A DNA stretch of 64,000 bases, taken from an uncultured Ignavibacteria bacterium. GTDB lineage: Bacteria; Bacteroidota; Ignavibacteria; SZUA-365. The stretch covers positions 310,001 through 374,000 of the forward strand of contig CAJXVM010000001.1 of NCBI GenBank assembly GCA_913061095.1, given 5' to 3'. Positions 17,793 through 27,392 of this stretch are shown here, piece by piece. How positions within the stretch are numbered: position 1 is the first letter of the stretch; every line of letters starts with the position of its first letter. Both the position numbers and the translations under genes were made by a program. A model generated the notes under the pieces. It worked only from the letters and a program-made list of their open reading frames with translations, searched no databases and had not been told where the DNA came from.

Positions 17793-18044
17793 TCACTCCT
17801 CCTCGGCATCCTCCCCGTCGTCGCTGCCGTAGAGTTCGAGTTCCTCATGCGCATCCAGGATCACGGCGGCGAGATCGAGCACCTGCACCGCTTTCTCCTG
17901 CGGAACGAAGGTTCCGAGCAGGGCGAGTCCGGCATCCATGCGTGCGCCGGCGTCATCGTTGTCGAACAGTTCACCAAGCAGCGCTTCCGCCTCGGTTTCT
18001 CCGAGATTCAGATAGCCCTTCTCCATCGCTTCTTCGAAAGTCAT
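17793..18044 (-). CDS. Small acidic helical protein (83 aa)
   Basis: No named family recognised. The 83-residue protein is strongly acidic, especially at its C-terminus (ELELYGSDDGEDAEEE), and predicted all-helical with no membrane segment. The ATG at 18044 has a GGAGG just upstream, which supports a real gene although the open frame extends further upstream. It is convergent with the glycosyltransferase and divergent from the GNAT gene. Confidence 0.6.
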   Translation of the reverse strand: MTFEEAMEKGYLNLGETEAEALLGELFDNDDAGARMDAGLALLGTFVPQEKAVQVLDLAAVILDAHEELELYGSDDGEDAEEE

Positions 18045-18247
18045 GCATCCTCCGTATTGAAGTTCACGGACAATATACGGAATCACGCTGCGCCGCGCTC
18101 CCGCCAGGCATTGCTCCCCCCCCGGACGGACAATCCCCGGCACGTATTCCTTTGAAGGCCGCTTTTCCCTATTTTCTGCTTTGGGACGGCACACTGCTTC
18201 GCAGGCCGATCCACACATTCCTCGAGCGCTCACCAGGCAGGAGAAGT

Positions 18248-18766
18248 ATGCAGCAATCTTCCCCCGACTGTTCACACATCACCATCCGGCGTGTCCGCCG
18301 CGAAGACGCCGGGGCCTTTCTCACGCTTATCGACGCCCTGGCGGATTACGAACATCTCGATCGTCCCGATGCAGCAGCGCGCGAGCGGCTGATCCGTGAC
18401 GGCACCGGTGAACAGCCGCGCTACGAGGCCTTTCTCGCTGCAATCGACGGGAAGGACGTCGGTTACGCCATCATCTATGAAACCTATTCCAGCTTTCTCG
18501 CACGTCCCACACTGTATCTCGAGGATATTTTCGTTCTCCCCGAGGACCGCGGACGCCGGGCCGGCGCGGCGCTGTTTCTGCACGTCGCGGCGCTCGCGCG
18601 AGAACGCGACTGCGGTCGCATGGACTGGACGGTGCTCGACTGGAATGCGCTCGCACAGGATTTCTATGACCGTCTCGGTGCTTCCTGGCTGAAGGAATGG
18701 CAGCTGTACCGTCTCACACAGAACGAACTCGCCGATCTCCCGGCACCGAACGTGCATCACGCATAG
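18248..18766 (+). CDS. GNAT-family N-acetyltransferase (SAT-like)
   Basis: This is a 172-residue acetyl-CoA-dependent acetyltransferase. The acetyl-CoA motif A is LYLEDIFVLPEDRGRRAGAALFLHVAALARERDC, quoted here only to locate it at about residues 86-120. It is followed by the DWNALAQDFYDRLGA motif B. This pattern is closest to diamine/spermidine acetyltransferases and thialysine acetyltransferases. The substrate is a guess. The ATG at 18248 has GGAG six bases upstream. The frame is open further 5', without initiation signals. Confidence 0.82.
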   Translation: MQQSSPDCSHITIRRVRREDAGAFLTLIDALADYEHLDRPDAAARERLIRDGTGEQPRYEAFLAAIDGKDVGYAIIYETYSSFLARPTLYLEDIFVLPEDRGRRAGAALFLHVAALARERDCGRMDWTVLDWNALAQDFYDRLGASWLKEWQLYRLTQNELADLPAPNVHHA

Positions 18767-18853
18767 GACGCGCGGGCGTTCCGGGTGACGCATTGCTCCC
18801 GGAAGCGTGCTCCGCGCACAGGACAGTCATTTCTCCCTATTATACAGAGGTTC

Positions 18854-21076
18854 ATGCTGATGAAATTCAAAGGCACTCAGTTGATCTTCGCGGCCGCCGT
18901 CGCCGCGCTTCTCCTGACCGGATTCGGTGCCGTCCAGGCGCAGAAAAAACCCGTGACACTGCGGGACGTGTTCGGCAACCGCGATTTCTTCGCACCCCGC
19001 ATTTCAGGCTTTGCCTGGATGCCCGACGGTGAACATTACACCTACCTCAAGCGCGACGATGAATCGGGCGCGCGCAGCATCTGGAAAGTCGACGCGGAAA
19101 GCGGGGATGAAGAACTCCTTGTCAATGCCGCGACACTTCAGCTTCCCGGCAGCGATGAGGCACTGGCATTTCAGGATTATACCTGGGAGGAAAACGGGGA
19201 CTTCATCCTGTTCACGCTCTCGGAGCGCCGCATCTGGCGCCGTTCGCGCATCGGCACCTACGCGGTATATGACATGAACGCACAGAAAATCATCCCCCTC
19301 CCGGAACACGAGGGCGGAGTGATGAACGTGAAGGTATCGCCAGACGGCGCATGGGTCGGGTACGTCTTCAACGACAACATCTACATCATGAATTTGGAAA
19401 GCCGTGAGGAAATCCAGCTGACCGACGACGCGCAGGAGCATGTGTACAACGGACGCTTCGGCTGGGTATACGAAGAGGAATTCAGCATCGTGGACGGATG
19501 GCGCTGGTCGCCCGACAGCAGACGGATCGCCTTCTGGCAGGAAGACGAACGAAAGGTTCCCGAGTTCGTTCTCACGAACTGGATGCCGCTGTATCAGGAG
19601 CTGGTCCATATTCGCTATCCTAAACCCGGAGAGAAAAATCCGATCGAGAAAATCGCCGTCATCGATATTGACACGAAAGAACGCGTCTGGATGGATCTCG
19701 GCGACGAGACGGACATATACATCCCCCGTATCCGCTGGACGCGGGATCCGGAGCGACTCTGCATCTACCGCATGAACCGACTGCAGAATCAACTCGAACT
19801 GCTGTTCGCGGATGTCAGCACCGGCGAAACACGGGTGGTGCTCAATGAGCAGTCCGCAACCGGCTGGATCAGCGTGGATGACCAGTCCTGGCTGCATTTT
19901 CTCGAAGACAGCGACCGCTTCATCTGGCTGTCGGAACGCGACGGCTGGAATCACGCCTACCTGTTTGACTACGACGGCACGCAGATCCGCCAGATCACTT
20001 CGGGAGAGTGGGAAGTGCTCGAAGTCAAAGGCATAACGCCGGACGGTGAAACACTTTATTACACTTCGACAGAAGTCGCTCCGACACAGGAGCATCTTTA
20101 TCGCGTTGATGTCGAAAGCGGCGACCGTGAACGCCTGACGGAGGAAGACGGATGGCACAGCGTTGATGTCTCCCCCACCTGCGCGTTTTACCTCGACAGC
20201 TGGTCCAGTCTCAGCCGTCCCGCCCAGCGTCGGTTCTGTGATGCTGACGGCGATGAGCTGCGCGTCGTCGGCGAGGTGGACATGAGCGCGTTCGATGACT
20301 ACTACTGGAGCGAGAAGGAACTGTTCACCGTGACTACCGAGGACGGCTGGGAACTCGACTGCAGCATGATGAAGCCGGCCAACTTTGATCCCTCGAAGAA
20401 ATATCCGGTGTTTTTCAGTGTGTATGGCGGGCCGGGCACCTCGGCGGTTACCAGCAGCTGGCCTTCCACGATGAATCAGTGGTACGCGAGTGAAGGCTTC
20501 GTGGTCATCCAGGTCGACAACCGCGGCAGCAGCCGGCGGGGCACCGCCTTTAAGCACGCTGTCTACAAACAGCTCGGCAAGTGGGAAGTGCATGACTACG
20601 TGCAGGTCGCGAAGTATCTCTCAACCCTGCCCTGGGTGGATGCCGATCGCATCGGCATCTGGGGATGGAGTTACGGCGGGTATATGGCCGCCCTTTCCCT
20701 GCTGCTCGGTGACGGCACATTCAACACAGGGGTCGCCATCGCGCCGCTGCTCGACTGGCGCCTCTACGACACGATTTACGCCGAACGCTACATGCAGCGG
20801 CCCGAAGACAACCCCGACGGCTACGATGTCGGATCCTGCATCGTGCATGCAGACAAACTGCAGGGCAATCTGCTCCTTATTCACGGCGGCATGGACGACA
20901 ACGTCCATGTACAGAACACCATGCAGTTCATCCATCAGCTCGAAGAGGCAGGAAAGCAGTTCGACATGCGCATTTACCCGAACGGTGACCACGGTGTCGC
21001 CGGCGGCATGCGTTCACGTCTCGGCCTCTTCGAATACTACATGTCATACATGAAGGAGCACCTTCAGGACAGCTGA
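18854..21076 (+). CDS. Dipeptidyl peptidase IV-like S9 serine peptidase
   Basis: This exported S9B peptidase (740 residues) cleaves N-terminal dipeptides, usually after proline. A signal peptide (ending ...GAVQAQ) leads into an eight-bladed propeller bearing the double-glutamate motif GWVYEEEF that anchors the substrate N-terminus. The alpha/beta-hydrolase domain has the catalytic triad Ser606 (GWSYGG), Asp681 (GGMDDNVH) and His713 (NGDHGV). The spacing fits human DPP-IV (Ser630, Asp708, His740). The next gene starts 1 base after its stop, so the two are probably co-transcribed. ATG 18854 fits the GAGG ribosome site better than ATG 18860. Confidence 0.94.
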   Translation: MLMKFKGTQLIFAAAVAALLLTGFGAVQAQKKPVTLRDVFGNRDFFAPRISGFAWMPDGEHYTYLKRDDESGARSIWKVDAESGDEELLVNAATLQLPGSDEALAFQDYTWEENGDFILFTLSERRIWRRSRIGTYAVYDMNAQKIIPLPEHEGGVMNVKVSPDGAWVGYVFNDNIYIMNLESREEIQLTDDAQEHVYNGRFGWVYEEEFSIVDGWRWSPDSRRIAFWQEDERKVPEFVLTNWMPLYQELVHIRYPKPGEKNPIEKIAVIDIDTKERVWMDLGDETDIYIPRIRWTRDPERLCIYRMNRLQNQLELLFADVSTGETRVVLNEQSATGWISVDDQSWLHFLEDSDRFIWLSERDGWNHAYLFDYDGTQIRQITSGEWEVLEVKGITPDGETLYYTSTEVAPTQEHLYRVDVESGDRERLTEEDGWHSVDVSPTCAFYLDSWSSLSRPAQRRFCDADGDELRVVGEVDMSAFDDYYWSEKELFTVTTEDGWELDCSMMKPANFDPSKKYPVFFSVYGGPGTSAVTSSWPSTMNQWYASEGFVVIQVDNRGSSRRGTAFKHAVYKQLGKWEVHDYVQVAKYLSTLPWVDADRIGIWGWSYGGYMAALSLLLGDGTFNTGVAIAPLLDWRLYDTIYAERYMQRPEDNPDGYDVGSCIVHADKLQGNLLLIHGGMDDNVHVQNTMQFIHQLEEAGKQFDMRIYPNGDHGVAGGMRSRLGLFEYYMSYMKEHLQDS

Positions 21077-21077
21077 G

Positions 21078-21932
21078 TTGCAGTACGGAAAATCCCGCCC
21101 AGCCGCGTTCGCCCTCCTGCTCCTGCTGCTGCAGGAGTCCGCGGTTCTGTGCGCTCCCGTTGCGGATCCGCCGGAGCCCGCAGCGGAAGTCCGTACCTTC
21201 CCCATCTTTGGTCCCGAATATGAACGCGTGGAAATACGGGACCGCCGTCTCCGCGGGGCGGTGTACTACATCGTCGCCGGACACGGCGGTCCCGACAGCG
21301 GTGCGCGCGGCAAGCGTGAGGGACACACGCTCTGTGAGGATGAATACGCCTATGACGTCGCCCTGCGCCTCGCACGCAACCTCCTCAGCCACGACGCGAA
21401 AGTATATCTGATCACCCGTGACAGCAACGACGGCATCCGCGACGGCAAATACCTGTCCTGCGACCGTGACGAGCACGTCTGGGGCGGTGCGGCCATGCCG
21501 CGCGACCAGCTCGCGCGTCTCAGGCAGCGGGCGGACATCGTCAACCGGCTCGCACACAGAAACCGCTTTGCAAAGTACCAGCGACTGATCGTTCTGCATG
21601 TGGACAGTCGGCAGCGCGGGAACCGCGTCGATATCTTCTTCTATCACCACTCCGCAAGTGCCGCCGGACGCCGAACGGCCTCCATTCTGCAGCGGACCAT
21701 TGAGCAAAACTACCGGATTCATCAGCCGTGGCGGGGATATCACGGCACAGTCGAACCGCGCGACCGCCTGTACATGCTGCGCAGGACAACCCCCGGCACG
21801 GTCTATATTGAACTGGGCAACATCCGCAATCCGCTCGATCAGCGGAGATTCATCTCCGCCGACAACCGCCAGGCGCTCGGCAACTGGCTCGGTGAGGGAC
21901 TGCTCGAGGACTTTCAGCACTCACACCACTGA
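21078..21932 (+). CDS. N-acetylmuramoyl-L-alanine amidase (Amidase_3)
   Basis: This is an exported zinc amidase that cuts the amide bond between muramic acid and the stem peptide during cell-wall remodelling. After a signal peptide the 284-residue protein shows zinc ligands in IVAGHGGPDSGARG (His) and the following CEDEYAYDV (Glu), a third in VLHVDS (His), and the catalytic glutamate in VYIELGNIRN. The start codon is a TTG at 21078, with AGGAC about 7 bases upstream. No other start codon precedes the signal peptide. It overlaps functionally, not physically, with the peptidase gene just upstream. Confidence 0.85.
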   Translation: MQYGKSRPAAFALLLLLLQESAVLCAPVADPPEPAAEVRTFPIFGPEYERVEIRDRRLRGAVYYIVAGHGGPDSGARGKREGHTLCEDEYAYDVALRLARNLLSHDAKVYLITRDSNDGIRDGKYLSCDRDEHVWGGAAMPRDQLARLRQRADIVNRLAHRNRFAKYQRLIVLHVDSRQRGNRVDIFFYHHSASAAGRRTASILQRTIEQNYRIHQPWRGYHGTVEPRDRLYMLRRTTPGTVYIELGNIRNPLDQRRFISADNRQALGNWLGEGLLEDFQHSHH

Positions 21933-22042
21933 CATTTCCCTTCTATTTTATGTATGTTTCGCGTACGCGTCCGTGAAACAAACACACGCCTGATGTGTCT
22001 GTATCACTGTGCGGCATCATACGCACGGAGAACCGCACCAGA

Positions 22043-22633
22043 ATGCTCCTACGAAGCCAGCATACCGGCTCGGAGCGATTCGCCGACCGCAGCGACGTCG
22101 AATTGTTCCGTACGATCCGGGAATCTCCCGCACGGGCGGAAACCGCCTTCAGGGAGCTGTATTCCCGGCTCGCGGGCAATATCTATGCGTACTGCCGCTG
22201 TCTCGCCTGGCGCAGGGACGAAAGCGATGACCTGTTCCAGGAAACCTTCGCGCGGCTGTATGAAAGCGCGCTGCAGGGACGAGCGGTAACGAATGTATCC
22301 GGTTATGCGATCAAGATCGCGCGCAATCTCTACTTGAACATGCAGCGCGACAAAAAACCGACGGTCATCATCGAAGACGATACTCTGTCCATGCAGGACG
22401 TGCCGCATGAGCGCACGGAAATGCTGGAACTGATTCACATGGCCATGGAACTGCTCTCCGACGACTACCGGGAGGCGTTTTTCCTCCGGGAATTCGCGGA
22501 TCTCCCGTACAACGAGATCGCGGAGATCATGAACCTCACCAATGTCAACGTGCGCATCCGCGTGACGCGGGCGCGAGAGAAGATTCGCGGCATCCTTCAG
22601 CCCTATATCGCAGAATACGAACAGGAACAATAA
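22043..22633 (+). CDS. ECF-type RNA polymerase sigma factor
   Basis: This is a 196-residue sigma-70 family factor with region 2 (AFRELYSRLAGNIYAYCRCLAWRRDESDDLFQETFARLY, about residues 30-70) and region 4 (MELLSDDYREAFFLREFADLPYNEIAEIMNLTNVNVRIRVTRAREKIR, about 130-180). Both are given here only to locate the domains. The spacing and lack of region 3 identify an extracytoplasmic-function factor. The anti-sigma-like gene begins 11 bases downstream, so the pair forms a classical sigma/anti-sigma unit. An upstream GTG at 21995 is possible; ATG 22043 has GGAG within range. Confidence 0.9.
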   Translation: MLLRSQHTGSERFADRSDVELFRTIRESPARAETAFRELYSRLAGNIYAYCRCLAWRRDESDDLFQETFARLYESALQGRAVTNVSGYAIKIARNLYLNMQRDKKPTVIIEDDTLSMQDVPHERTEMLELIHMAMELLSDDYREAFFLREFADLPYNEIAEIMNLTNVNVRIRVTRAREKIRGILQPYIAEYEQEQ

Positions 22634-22644
22634 CGCATTTCGTC

Positions 22645-24117
22645 ATGAACACCTCAATGCCTCAGCCGAATGACATGCTGCACGCCTGGATTGACGGCGA
22701 ACTCGATCCGGCGCTCGAAACGCAGTTTTTCTCGTTGCTTGCCTCCGACAGCGATCTGCGCGAAAAACTTCGCCATATGCGGAACATCCGCATCGAAGCA
22801 CACAAATTCGGCGCCACTGTGCAGCCGCCCGCAGAGATCTCCGATCGCGTGTTCGCCCGCCTCGGATTCGCGGCTCCGGCCAGCACAGCCGCTGCGTCGC
22901 ACAGACCCGCCCTGCTCGCCACGTTTGAGCGCGCGTGGGCACCGGTGGCATCCGCTGCCGCTGCCGCGGTGATTACCGCCATTCTTATTCTCGGCCTCCG
23001 CAATCCGATGAATGAGGCGGCCACGCAGTCTCTTGCCGACAGTCGCACAGCGTCCCCGGCGGAACGAACCGAGACGCCGTCCAGCGACGGCCGTGCCACG
23101 AACGACGAACATGTGTTCACGGACAATACCGCGCGAATACCCTCCGCGGTTTCCGACAACGCGCGACTGAGCGAAGCGCAATCCGGTCCGGCCTCGCACA
23201 GAAACATGCGCACGGACGGCACCGTCCGCACCTCAGCGCCTGACGGAACGCGGGATGAAAATCCGCTGACGACGGAACGGAATGCAGAGACGGAGTCGCA
23301 GGATCGACCTATGCATACCGGCGCCATAGAGGAACAGAGTTTCTCCGATATCGCTGTTCAGGGTGACGATGCCGGAAACGCCTCCGCATCGAATGCCACG
23401 AGCACGCCCTCGCGCTCCGGCAGCGACAACCTCGCCGCATCCTACACGGATTCCGGTTCCGACGGTGAGCCCACCGGTGTGTCTTCGGCTCCTCCGTCAT
23501 GGCGAAATCCCACTGCGGAGACCACCGCTACGGCTCCCGCTGCGCACGCCATGCGTGAATCCCCCGCGTCCGCGGGATCGGCGCCTGTCGACACGCGGCA
23601 GTACTTCCCCGCCCTTCGACCTTCCGACATCCTTCCCGCGCTCTCGGTCGAGCTGCGCGGTATGAACACCGCCTCCTTCCCCTCGCCGACCATTTCCACA
23701 TCCTCGGATCCGTGGATGCAGAACATGGCCGTCGCGGTGTTTTATACGAGCGGACAACAGGATCTCGGGATCGAATTCGGTCAGGAGCCATTCGCCATGC
23801 ATTACCATGGTGTTGAAAACGGCAAGGCCGTGCGCTACGAACAGAACCTGCTCACGCCGTGGCTTCTGGCATCCTGGCGCCATCGCTTCCGTCCCATCTC
23901 CGTCGCCGGCATCGAACCGTATCTGACCGCCAGCCTCGGATCCTCGCTGTATTTCTGGCCCATGGCGCGGACCGGCGCGGGACTCATGTACATGCCCGAC
24001 CGCCGGGTGCGCTTCCACATCGGCGTGGAAGGAAGCATGCTCGCGTATCCGTACCAGCAGCAGTGGTTCACCTCGCGGCGCGTGGGACTGACCTACGGAC
24101 TTTCCGTCCTTTTCTGA
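22645..24117 (+). CDS. Anti-sigma-like protein fused to an outer-membrane-barrel-like C-terminus
   Basis: This unusual 490-residue protein has three parts. Residues 1-95 are soluble and helical (NDMLHAWIDGELDPALE...), the pattern seen at the start of many anti-sigma factors, but lacking the zinc HxxxCxxC. Residues 99-118 form one membrane helix. Residues 119-331 are a Ser/Thr/Ala/Pro-rich low-complexity linker. Residues 332-490 look like amphipathic beta-strands (AVAVFYTSG, LGIEFGQEP, GIEPYLTASLGSSLYFW, RFHIGVEGSMLAYPY) and end in ...GLSVLF, with the terminal phenylalanine typical of BAM substrates. It sits 11 bases after the ECF sigma gene. Such a protein could span the envelope; that is inference. 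Confidence 0.7.
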   Translation: MNTSMPQPNDMLHAWIDGELDPALETQFFSLLASDSDLREKLRHMRNIRIEAHKFGATVQPPAEISDRVFARLGFAAPASTAAASHRPALLATFERAWAPVASAAAAAVITAILILGLRNPMNEAATQSLADSRTASPAERTETPSSDGRATNDEHVFTDNTARIPSAVSDNARLSEAQSGPASHRNMRTDGTVRTSAPDGTRDENPLTTERNAETESQDRPMHTGAIEEQSFSDIAVQGDDAGNASASNATSTPSRSGSDNLAASYTDSGSDGEPTGVSSAPPSWRNPTAETTATAPAAHAMRESPASAGSAPVDTRQYFPALRPSDILPALSVELRGMNTASFPSPTISTSSDPWMQNMAVAVFYTSGQQDLGIEFGQEPFAMHYHGVENGKAVRYEQNLLTPWLLASWRHRFRPISVAGIEPYLTASLGSSLYFWPMARTGAGLMYMPDRRVRFHIGVEGSMLAYPYQQQWFTSRRVGLTYGLSVLF

Positions 24118-24207
24118 GAACATTGAATTCCCTGCATGCGATTATCGCATGCATCGAACATGGATGCGCATCGCCGACATGACGACATCGAAACACGGAG
24201 CACAGAG

Positions 24208-25461
24208 ATGACGAGGCAGCACACAATCACCGCAATTCTGACAGCGATCGGCACGATATTGCTGCTCACCGCGTGCGCTTCCCCCACGGATCCCGACACG
24301 CCGCGGAAACGCATCACCGAACCGTCCCGGTATTTCCTGCGTAGCGTGGATTTCAACGGAAGCGAGTACGATGCGGGATATGACGTGGTGCAGCTCGAGG
24401 ACGGCGATTTCATCATTACCGGCCGCACGTATATGCGGCACACCGGATCGAAAGACATCCTCCTGATGCGCACCGACTCCGAAGGCAATCAGCGCTGGGT
24501 GAAGACCTACGGTGGTGTCTTTGAAGACGAAGGCTATTCCGTCGCGCCGACGCAGGACGGCGGTTTCATCATTACCGGATACACCGAGTCCTACTCCGAC
24601 GAAGGGTTCTATGACATCTATCTCATCAAAACGGATGCACAGGGAAACCAGCAGTGGAGCAAATCCTTCGGTGGCGAAGGATACGACTACGGTCAGCAGG
24701 TGATCGAATGCGCAAACGGTGACTTCGTCGTGGTGGGCTACTCCCAGTATTCCCTCGGCGGCAACTGGTTCGCCAGCGTCCACCGCACGGAACCTTCCGG
24801 AAACCTGATCTGGAGCAAGGAATTCATGAACCGCAGCGAGCGGAACTTCGGTACATCGATCCGCGAACTCGACGACGGCGGCTTCGTCGTGACCGGTTCC
24901 ATTGACGTCGCCACGGAAGGAAGAAGCGCTCTCTGGATGTTCAAGCTTCCCGCTAACGGAGCGGACGTGGAATGGGAGCATGTTATCAACGGTGGAAGCG
25001 GAAGCAGCGGAAAACTCATCGTCCTTCGCCCGGGCGGCGGATACGCGGTCGCCGGCGAAAGCGATTATTCCGGAGAAATCATCAGCAGCGGAACCGCCAG
25101 AAGTTCACGCATCCTCTTTGTGGTCACCGATGCCGCGGGTGACAAAATCTCCGAGACCATTCTGCAGGACAACGCCAGCGTTACCGGAATGAAGGTGACA
25201 CCCGATGGAGGATATATCCTTTCAGGGTACACCGATCCCTTCAACGCAGACGGATCGGACATGCTGCTGCTCCGCCTGGATCAGGAGGGCCGGCTGCTCT
25301 GGAAGAAAATCATCGGCGGCCTCCGGATGGATCGTGCCCTTTCTGTGGACAACACGCTGGACGGCGGCTTCATCATTACGGGCAAGTCGGAGTCATACGG
25401 ACATGGCAACGAGGATCTTATCCTTTTGAAAACGGACGCCAGCGGCAATTTCGAGGAATGA
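24208..25461 (+). CDS. Lipoprotein with propeller-type repeats
   Basis: This is a predicted lipoprotein of 417 residues with signal peptide and lipobox LLTAC. The body is built of about seven repeats of roughly 50 residues with the pattern DxGYDVVQLEDGDFIITGRT ... DILLMRTDSEGNQRWVKTYGG. They are recognisable by the recurrent DGGFIITG, KTDAxGN and W-K/S-K-x-G-G elements. Such repeats are common in secreted Bacteroidota proteins and fold as beta-propellers. No catalytic motif is evident. It follows the sigma/anti-sigma pair by 90 bases and might belong to the same regulon. ATG 24208 has CGGAG upstream. Confidence 0.72.
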   Translation: MTRQHTITAILTAIGTILLLTACASPTDPDTPRKRITEPSRYFLRSVDFNGSEYDAGYDVVQLEDGDFIITGRTYMRHTGSKDILLMRTDSEGNQRWVKTYGGVFEDEGYSVAPTQDGGFIITGYTESYSDEGFYDIYLIKTDAQGNQQWSKSFGGEGYDYGQQVIECANGDFVVVGYSQYSLGGNWFASVHRTEPSGNLIWSKEFMNRSERNFGTSIRELDDGGFVVTGSIDVATEGRSALWMFKLPANGADVEWEHVINGGSGSSGKLIVLRPGGGYAVAGESDYSGEIISSGTARSSRILFVVTDAAGDKISETILQDNASVTGMKVTPDGGYILSGYTDPFNADGSDMLLLRLDQEGRLLWKKIIGGLRMDRALSVDNTLDGGFIITGKSESYGHGNEDLILLKTDASGNFEE

Positions 25462-25524
25462 CCGTTCTCGGAATCGATCGTTCGAGGAATAGCCGTGACG
25501 GGGCTTTTTTCGTAGATTAGGGAG

Positions 25525-26313
25525 ATGAATGCGCAGAACACGGACGTTGCAGATCTTTCGGTGATCGTGATCGCCGGCTTCGAAGAACACAACATCGGAG
25601 CCTGCCTCGATACCGTGCATTGGGCAAAGGAAATCATCGTTGTCTGTTCGCAGCAGCAGGATGAAACGATGACCGTCGCCCGCCGGTATACGCCGCATGT
25701 GACGTATCGCACCTTCGACGGCTACGCCGCACAGAAACAATTCGCACTGGAACAGGCCTCGTGTCCCTGGGTGCTCAGCCTTGACGCCGACGAGCGCGTC
25801 ACCCCGGAGCTGCGCGAGGAAATCTCCGCGGTGCTGGCAGCAGACGGACCGGCGGATGGCTACAGCATGCCGCGGCGGAATCATTTCCGTGGGAAATGGC
25901 TGCGCCACGGCGGCTGGTATCCTGATCGCCAGATGCGCCTGTTCCGCAGGTCGCGCACGCGCCTGACCGACCGCCTTGTCCATGAGGGATTCGAGGTAGA
26001 GGGACGTCGCGGCGAATTCGAGGCAGCACTGCTGCATTATACGCTGCCGAACGTGCGGCATATGCTCGAGAAAAACGTGTGGTACGCACAGTACGAAGCA
26101 CAGGAAAAACGCCATCGCCGTCGCGTCACCGTGCTGGATTTCCTGCTGCGTCCCCCGCTGGAATTTCTGAAAAAATACCTTCTGCAGCGCGGTTTTCTCG
26201 ATGGCTGGGAGGGATTCATCGTCGCGGTGATCCACGCATCGAACAAACTTCACGTGCAGCTGCATCTCTGGGACATTCAGCGCCACGGCGAACCGGGAGA
26301 CACGGCATCGTGA
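25525..26313 (+). CDS. Glycosyltransferase family 2 (WaaE/KdtX-like)
   Basis: This is a 262-residue GT-A glycosyltransferase. The N-terminus LSVIVIAGFEEHNIGACLDTV replaces the usual VxxxxNE motif with GFEE. DAVxWAKEIIVV-like spacing, SLDADERVTPEL (the DXD region) and PRRNHFRGKWLRHGGWYPDRQMRLFRR follow. This last block is diagnostic of the WaaE/KdtX type lipopolysaccharide core transferases. The C-terminus has basic and hydrophobic residues suited to membrane association. Its stop overlaps the GTG start of a family 9 heptosyltransferase-like gene, supporting a role in lipopolysaccharide core assembly. Confidence 0.87.
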   Translation: MNAQNTDVADLSVIVIAGFEEHNIGACLDTVHWAKEIIVVCSQQQDETMTVARRYTPHVTYRTFDGYAAQKQFALEQASCPWVLSLDADERVTPELREEISAVLAADGPADGYSMPRRNHFRGKWLRHGGWYPDRQMRLFRRSRTRLTDRLVHEGFEVEGRRGEFEAALLHYTLPNVRHMLEKNVWYAQYEAQEKRHRRRVTVLDFLLRPPLEFLKKYLLQRGFLDGWEGFIVAVIHASNKLHVQLHLWDIQRHGEPGDTAS

Positions 26314-27359
26314 ACGCTCCCCGTCGCATGCTCGTTATCCGTCCCGACCGCATCGGCGACGTCGTCCTCGCCACACCCACCATCCGCGCGCTGCGACGGA
26401 GTTTTCCCGATGCATACATCGCCGCACTCGTGCGTCCCGCGACCGAGCCCGTACTGCACGGCAATCCGCATCTCGATGCCATTCTCATTGACGACCGGGA
26501 ACATACGCATGCCGGGAAACGGGGCTTTTTCGACCGGCTGCGCATGCTGCGCAGGCACCGATTCGATACCGCGCTCATGCTGCTTCCGACAGAACGCCAT
26601 GCGTGGATGACGTTTTTCGCGGGGATCCCGCGGCGTGTCGGCGTCGGAACGAAGCTGTACCAGGTGCTGACGTTCGCTCGCAGTGTCAGCCGACGGAAGT
26701 ACACTCCCCTCCGCCACGAAGCCGATTACTGTCTCGACCTCGCGCGCGCGATCGGTGCCGAAGACGACGGCCTGGACGTGGAAGTCTTTCTCTCCGACGT
26801 GGAACGGCGCGAAGCGCGTGACCGCCTGCACGCCATCGGACGCGACACCGCACGGCCCCTGCTTTCGGTGCATCCGGAGAGCGGACGATCCGCGCCGAAC
26901 TGGGAAGCGCACAAATACCGCGACTTCGTGGCCGCCGCGCTCGAGCAATTCCCGGAACTGCAGATCATGGTTCAGGTCACACCTTCGAATCGCGCGCTAC
27001 ACGATCTGTTCGCACCGCTTCGATCCGAACGGGGGGTACTCATTCCAGACAACGGCGGGAATCTTCGTCTTGTGATGGGATTCATTTCCGAAGCGCAGAC
27101 CGTGATATCCGCAAGCACGGGGCCCATGCATCTCGCCGCCGGACTGCGCATCCCGACCGTGAGCCTGTTCTGCCCGATGACCGCCTGTCACCCCGATCTC
27201 TGGGGTCCTCTGGGCAACCGCTCCCTCACGCTGCTTCCCCCCGATGAATACTGCCGGACGCAATGTCCGGGAGATCCGCATATCTGCACGCTCGAGGGAG
27301 GCATTGAAATTCCGGACGTTCTCGACGCGGTCGGCCGGCAGCTCACACAGTCAGCCTGA
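26310..27359 (+). CDS. Glycosyltransferase family 9 (heptosyltransferase-like)
   Basis: This is a 349-residue GT-B glycosyltransferase of the ADP-heptose:LPS heptosyltransferase family. The N-terminus MLVIRPDRIGDVVLATPTIRALR is typical, as are LLPTERHAWMTFFAGIPRRVGVG and the C-terminal nucleotide-sugar segment SASTGPMHLAAGLRIPTVSLFCP. It begins with GTG at 26310, overlapping the previous gene as GTGA. It probably adds a heptose or other sugar to the lipopolysaccharide core together with its upstream partner. Confidence 0.88.
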   Translation: MNAPRRMLVIRPDRIGDVVLATPTIRALRRSFPDAYIAALVRPATEPVLHGNPHLDAILIDDREHTHAGKRGFFDRLRMLRRHRFDTALMLLPTERHAWMTFFAGIPRRVGVGTKLYQVLTFARSVSRRKYTPLRHEADYCLDLARAIGAEDDGLDVEVFLSDVERREARDRLHAIGRDTARPLLSVHPESGRSAPNWEAHKYRDFVAAALEQFPELQIMVQVTPSNRALHDLFAPLRSERGVLIPDNGGNLRLVMGFISEAQTVISASTGPMHLAAGLRIPTVSLFCPMTACHPDLWGPLGNRSLTLLPPDEYCRTQCPGDPHICTLEGGIEIPDVLDAVGRQLTQSA

Positions 27360-27392
27360 ACAACGGCCCGCTGCTGCCTGCACTGATTTCAT

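Noticed and set aside
25491-25518. Possible terminator/promoter (AGCC...GGCT-TTTTTT and TAGATT) before the WaaE-like gene
   Set aside because: The stem is only about 4 bp and no -35 element lies at the right distance, so neither call is safe.
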